Shown here in pieces: positions 60,871 to 64,000 of a stretch of DNA of 64,000 nt. This DNA comes from Antedon mediterranea (taxonomy: Eukaryota; Echinodermata; Crinoidea; Comatulida; Antedonidae). The position numbers and the translations under genes are program-made. The stretch's first letter is position 1, and each line of letters opens with the position of its first letter. The DNA lies in assembly GCF_964355755.1 (NCBI RefSeq), contig NC_092676.1:28194288-28258287 (forward strand), read 5' to 3'. The notes under the pieces were generated by a model. That model was not told the origin of the DNA. It worked only from the letters and a program-made list of their open reading frames with translations, and did no database searches.

Positions 60871-62395
60871 GTTATAAACATGTTGTATGCTCAATTATTT
60901 ATACAGAGCACAAGCGCGTTCAAAAGTCTAAATTCATTGCATTTTTTATTCCAATCTCTTGAATCGATTATATGTTATTAGTATACGCTTTCATTCACAG
61001 CTGTTCCTGACTCAATTACACAATTCGTTTACATGTGTATCGCTGCATTACCGCGGCGTACCATACTAATTCTTCGAATAAAAAAAAGTTAATAATGGCT
61101 AGAGGGCGTGCTTCAGATTTTTACATCATTTCTAACTCGCTATACTTTTGTTTTAAATCATGAACAAAATTAAATACTACCGGTATTCACTATTTAATAG
61201 GTAAGTTATTACTCACGATAAGTTGATTGTACAAATTTGAATGAATAATAATTAATAATGCTTATAAGAACGACGTTTCGTTTTTTTATGTGGCGCTCAG
61301 CTACTTCTACCTTTCGGGGGTGGACGAAACGAGAATTAGTTAAGCGACCACCCTTTGATATACACATTTTAGGTCCGTCTGACTGTGCCCCTAATAGGGG
61401 TTCTTAAAACAGTGATATAGTTTGTTGTGAAAGTACCATGGCTTGTTTAAAATATTGTTTATTCATATTTCATAATTTTATAATGCACAATTTGTATCAG
61501 TGTTTAGACTTTTTAATATAAAAGTGGCCCTATAAAGTGATCTATTTTCTTACTTTCTTTTCCATTGTCTGGCTTTTTTATGTATTTAATATTCATCATT
61601 TTGTTTCATCAGTTTACCAAAATAACTTGCATTAAGATAAACATTAATCTTGGAGAATGAGTGCACGCACGTCAATCTCAATCAATTGTATTTCCATATG
61701 TCCTTTCACCAGATTTTGTCAACATTTGACGTGATAAAAATATTTACTGTATATTATGATTATAATTACAAGCATATAAAATATGTGAATTTAATTACAA
61801 TTACACGCCAATAGTAAATTATAAACAATAATCATATGAAGGCATACATAAACCCTTGTCTAGTTTCACTTATTAATTTTAAATTTAGATTACGAGGAAA
61901 ACATAAATATTGATTTAGAATCATTGCGTTTTATTGTTTATTTACTATAATTAAATATTGTATTCATTATTTACAAAGTGTATTTTTGTTATTTTTGTTA
62001 CCACGAACGATTGTGGATAATGCTGCTTCTTTTGCGGTACAGTGTTTGTTTGTTTGTGCCGCCTGCGGGGGCACTGTGTTTAGAGAGCGAATAGTGTGTC
62101 AGTCCTTTAGACAATAAGACCGATAGTTTTAGGGCATCCAAGATAATATCAGTATAAACAATCAAGAAATACAAACAAATATGTTTAAGATTACTGTAAT
62201 AAAAGCATTTTAAGAATATTAATATACAAAAATAGGCCTATGAACTGTAAATTGTATCGCTTTCTCTTAGGGCGAGATCCTAAACACATGATGTATGTGA
62301 CCAACACAAAGTAAAGAGGTCTTCTAACCACCTTTAACCATTTACAGGTGCTTTTAATATAGACTACATTCTTCTAATGACCGCGAGGAGTCTTT
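60871..62395. other. Intergenic, no gene recognised
   Basis: AT-rich, no open frame of note and no clear repeat. An AGAGGGCG word lies near 61102. Confidence 0.5.
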
Positions 62396-62399
62396 GTTC

Positions 62400-63345
62400 A
62401 ACCGTAACTCTCATTTCCAGTAGGTCCTTGCTTAGCCATGGTCACTCACATATTCGGGGTACCAAACTGGCCTTCAATAGGAGTGAGACCAATCTACTAT
62501 ACAAGATTCAACCGCCACTAACTGCCTATGCACCAAATACCAGCAGGTTTTGTTTCAGCTGTCAATCATTATCACTATTTGGGTTCAAAATGGACTGATA
62601 ATATAAGACAAATCTACCATGCAGAATGTCCATTTTTAGTCGTCACTCATCTCACTCACTCCCATCTCAATGGCTCTTTAATAGAAGGGAGACGTTTCAT
62701 CTACCACTAACTGGTCCTTGCTTAACGGTCACTTATCTCTACCGATGGTCCAAAATGGTTTTAAATAGGAGGGAGAGACACAAATATACAATCAGGGCCA
62801 TCTACCACTAGCAGGTCCTTGCTTAACGGTCCACTTCATCTACCCATAGTCCAAAAAGGTCTTTAATAGGAGGTAGATAGACCAATCTACCAGCAGGTTC
62901 TTGCTTAACGGTCCACTTCATCTACCTATAGTCCAAAAAGGTCTTTAATAGGAGGTAGATAGACCAATCTACCACAGGACCGTGCTTAACCGTCACTCAT
63001 CTCTACCAATGGTCCCAAATGGTCTTTAAAGGGAGGGAGAGAGACCGACCTACCAGCAAGTCCGTGCTTAACCGATACTTATCTCTACCAATGGTCCCAA
63101 ATGGTCTTTAAAGGGAGGGAGAGAGACCGACCTACCAGCAAGTCCGTGCTTAACCGATACTTATCTCTACCCATGGTCCAAAATGGTCTTTAACGGGAGG
63201 GAGAGAGACCGACCTACCAGCAAGTCCGTGCTTAACCGATACTTATCTCTACCCATGGTCCAAAATGGTCTTTATTAAGAGGAGGAAGACGTCCCATCTA
63301 CAATCAGGTCCTTGCTTAACCGTCACTCATCTTATTACTGTGGTA
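62400..63345. repeat. Tandem repeat, about 83-bp unit, about 10 copies
   Basis: TTGCTTA/GTGCTTAAC recurs near 62427, 62717, 62819, 62900, 62982, 63066, 63148, 63229 and 63313, each followed by ACTTATCTCTACC.ATGGTCC and TGGTCTTTAAAGGGAGGGAG or a variant. The middle units are most alike; the first ones are diverged and of unequal length. Small plus-strand frames here are by-products. Confidence 0.85.
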
Positions 63346-64000
63346 AACTAATTACCCACTAGTGAGAAATTAAATGTTAAGTGTAAATATTGCGCGAATT
63401 CACTTCATGAACCGTTTCATTAACGGATTAATTCGACTATGAAAACAATGAAGTGTTAAGTGCGTTAATGTCAAATTTATTGTCGCGAATAAAAGAAGAC
63501 AAAGTGAGTTTCCGTTTAGCCACATGCGAATATGGGAAATGACCTTTCTCATAGCTTGATTCCGTTGCTATGACTACTTTCCATCATTCAACTCAAATCG
63601 GAAGTATTACGTATGCAATTAGTATAATTATATAAAAATAAAAATTAACATATAGGGCCTAACTCCAAAAAATCACAATTTCAAAAGAAATATTTATACT
63701 TTGGTTACTTGGGTGTCCGTATGAAAGGATTTATAGAAATAACTATGGTAATAAAGAATATATTAAATTAATAATAATAAATGATGACAATCATATAGAC
63801 CTAGTACAATCACTATTAATAGTAAAACTTCGGGACTTAAAGTGTCGCCTTGATCGGGATGTCCTCTGAGAGTTTGTCATAGAATGAAGGTATGAAATAT
63901 AATTGTTATACGTCCATGGTCATAGTGTATATCGCTCGTTTCACAGGGAACAGAGGGGCTTTACCGAATAAAATTTGTAAACGTTACCTGAATTCATACA
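63346..64000. other. Intergenic, nothing recognised
   Basis: AT-rich sequence without coding or repeat signal that I can support. Confidence 0.5.

Noticed and set aside
60517-60981. 154-codon plus-strand protein rich in Ile/Tyr/Asn
   Set aside because: Translation of the AT-rich 160-bp tandem repeat; no domain or signal.
62377-62811. Three overlapping plus-strand frames of 60-73 codons
   Set aside because: All lie in the 83-bp tandem repeat and change frame with unit length.

Overview
This is a stretch of an AT-rich animal (metazoan) genome: two spliced protein-coding genes with GT-AG introns, long introns and spacers, and many short transposon relics, SINEs and minisatellites. The gene content (a bilaterian THSD7 gene and a Dbx homeobox gene), the many TAGGCCTA-type words and the types of non-autonomous repeats suggest a marine invertebrate deuterostome, most likely an echinoderm. 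That last step is inference; nothing here fixes the species.

Layout. Positions 1090-33960 (minus strand) hold a large gene for a thrombospondin type-1 repeat membrane protein, orthologous in architecture to THSD7A/THSD7B. I could chain 23 coding exons in consistent phase, from the signal-peptide exon (33418-33960) to the transmembrane exon (1090-1168). They encode about 1455 residues: signal peptide, about 21 alternating TSR modules, an EGF-like Cys-rich segment and one transmembrane helix. The exon for the cytoplasmic tail was not found and probably lies beyond position 1. Most introns are phase 1, one intron uses a GC donor, and intron 2 (16.5 kb) is filled with repeats.

Positions 33961-42780 are a gene-free spacer between the two divergently transcribed genes. 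Positions 43120-46924 (plus strand) hold a complete four-exon DBX (developing brain homeobox) gene of 343 residues, with an eh1-type Groucho-binding motif, a homeodomain split by an intron between positions 44 and 45, and an acidic C-terminus. A TATA-like box and a CCAAT box lie upstream. From 46925 to the end there is no convincing gene, only the DBX 3' region, transposon relics and tandem repeats.

Repeats are the richest part of the window. They include a dispersed foldback MITE family with ends AAGCTCTGTCTACACTATCA (about 11 copies) whose centre is a variable array of short units; a second foldback family with ends AAGCTTGGTTCCCACTAG; a complete non-autonomous hAT-type element with 8-bp target duplication, nested in a 68-bp tandem repeat; a 1.48-kb foldback element with GTA flanks and an internal 176-bp triplication; two tRNA-derived SINE families; LINE reverse-transcriptase tails; and minisatellites of 14, 48, 68, about 83, about 96, about 160 and about 155-180 bp. 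No CRISPR, rRNA or functional tRNA gene was seen. The two genes have no evident functional link beyond being neighbours: THSD7 proteins act at the cell surface, DBX is a neural patterning transcription factor.
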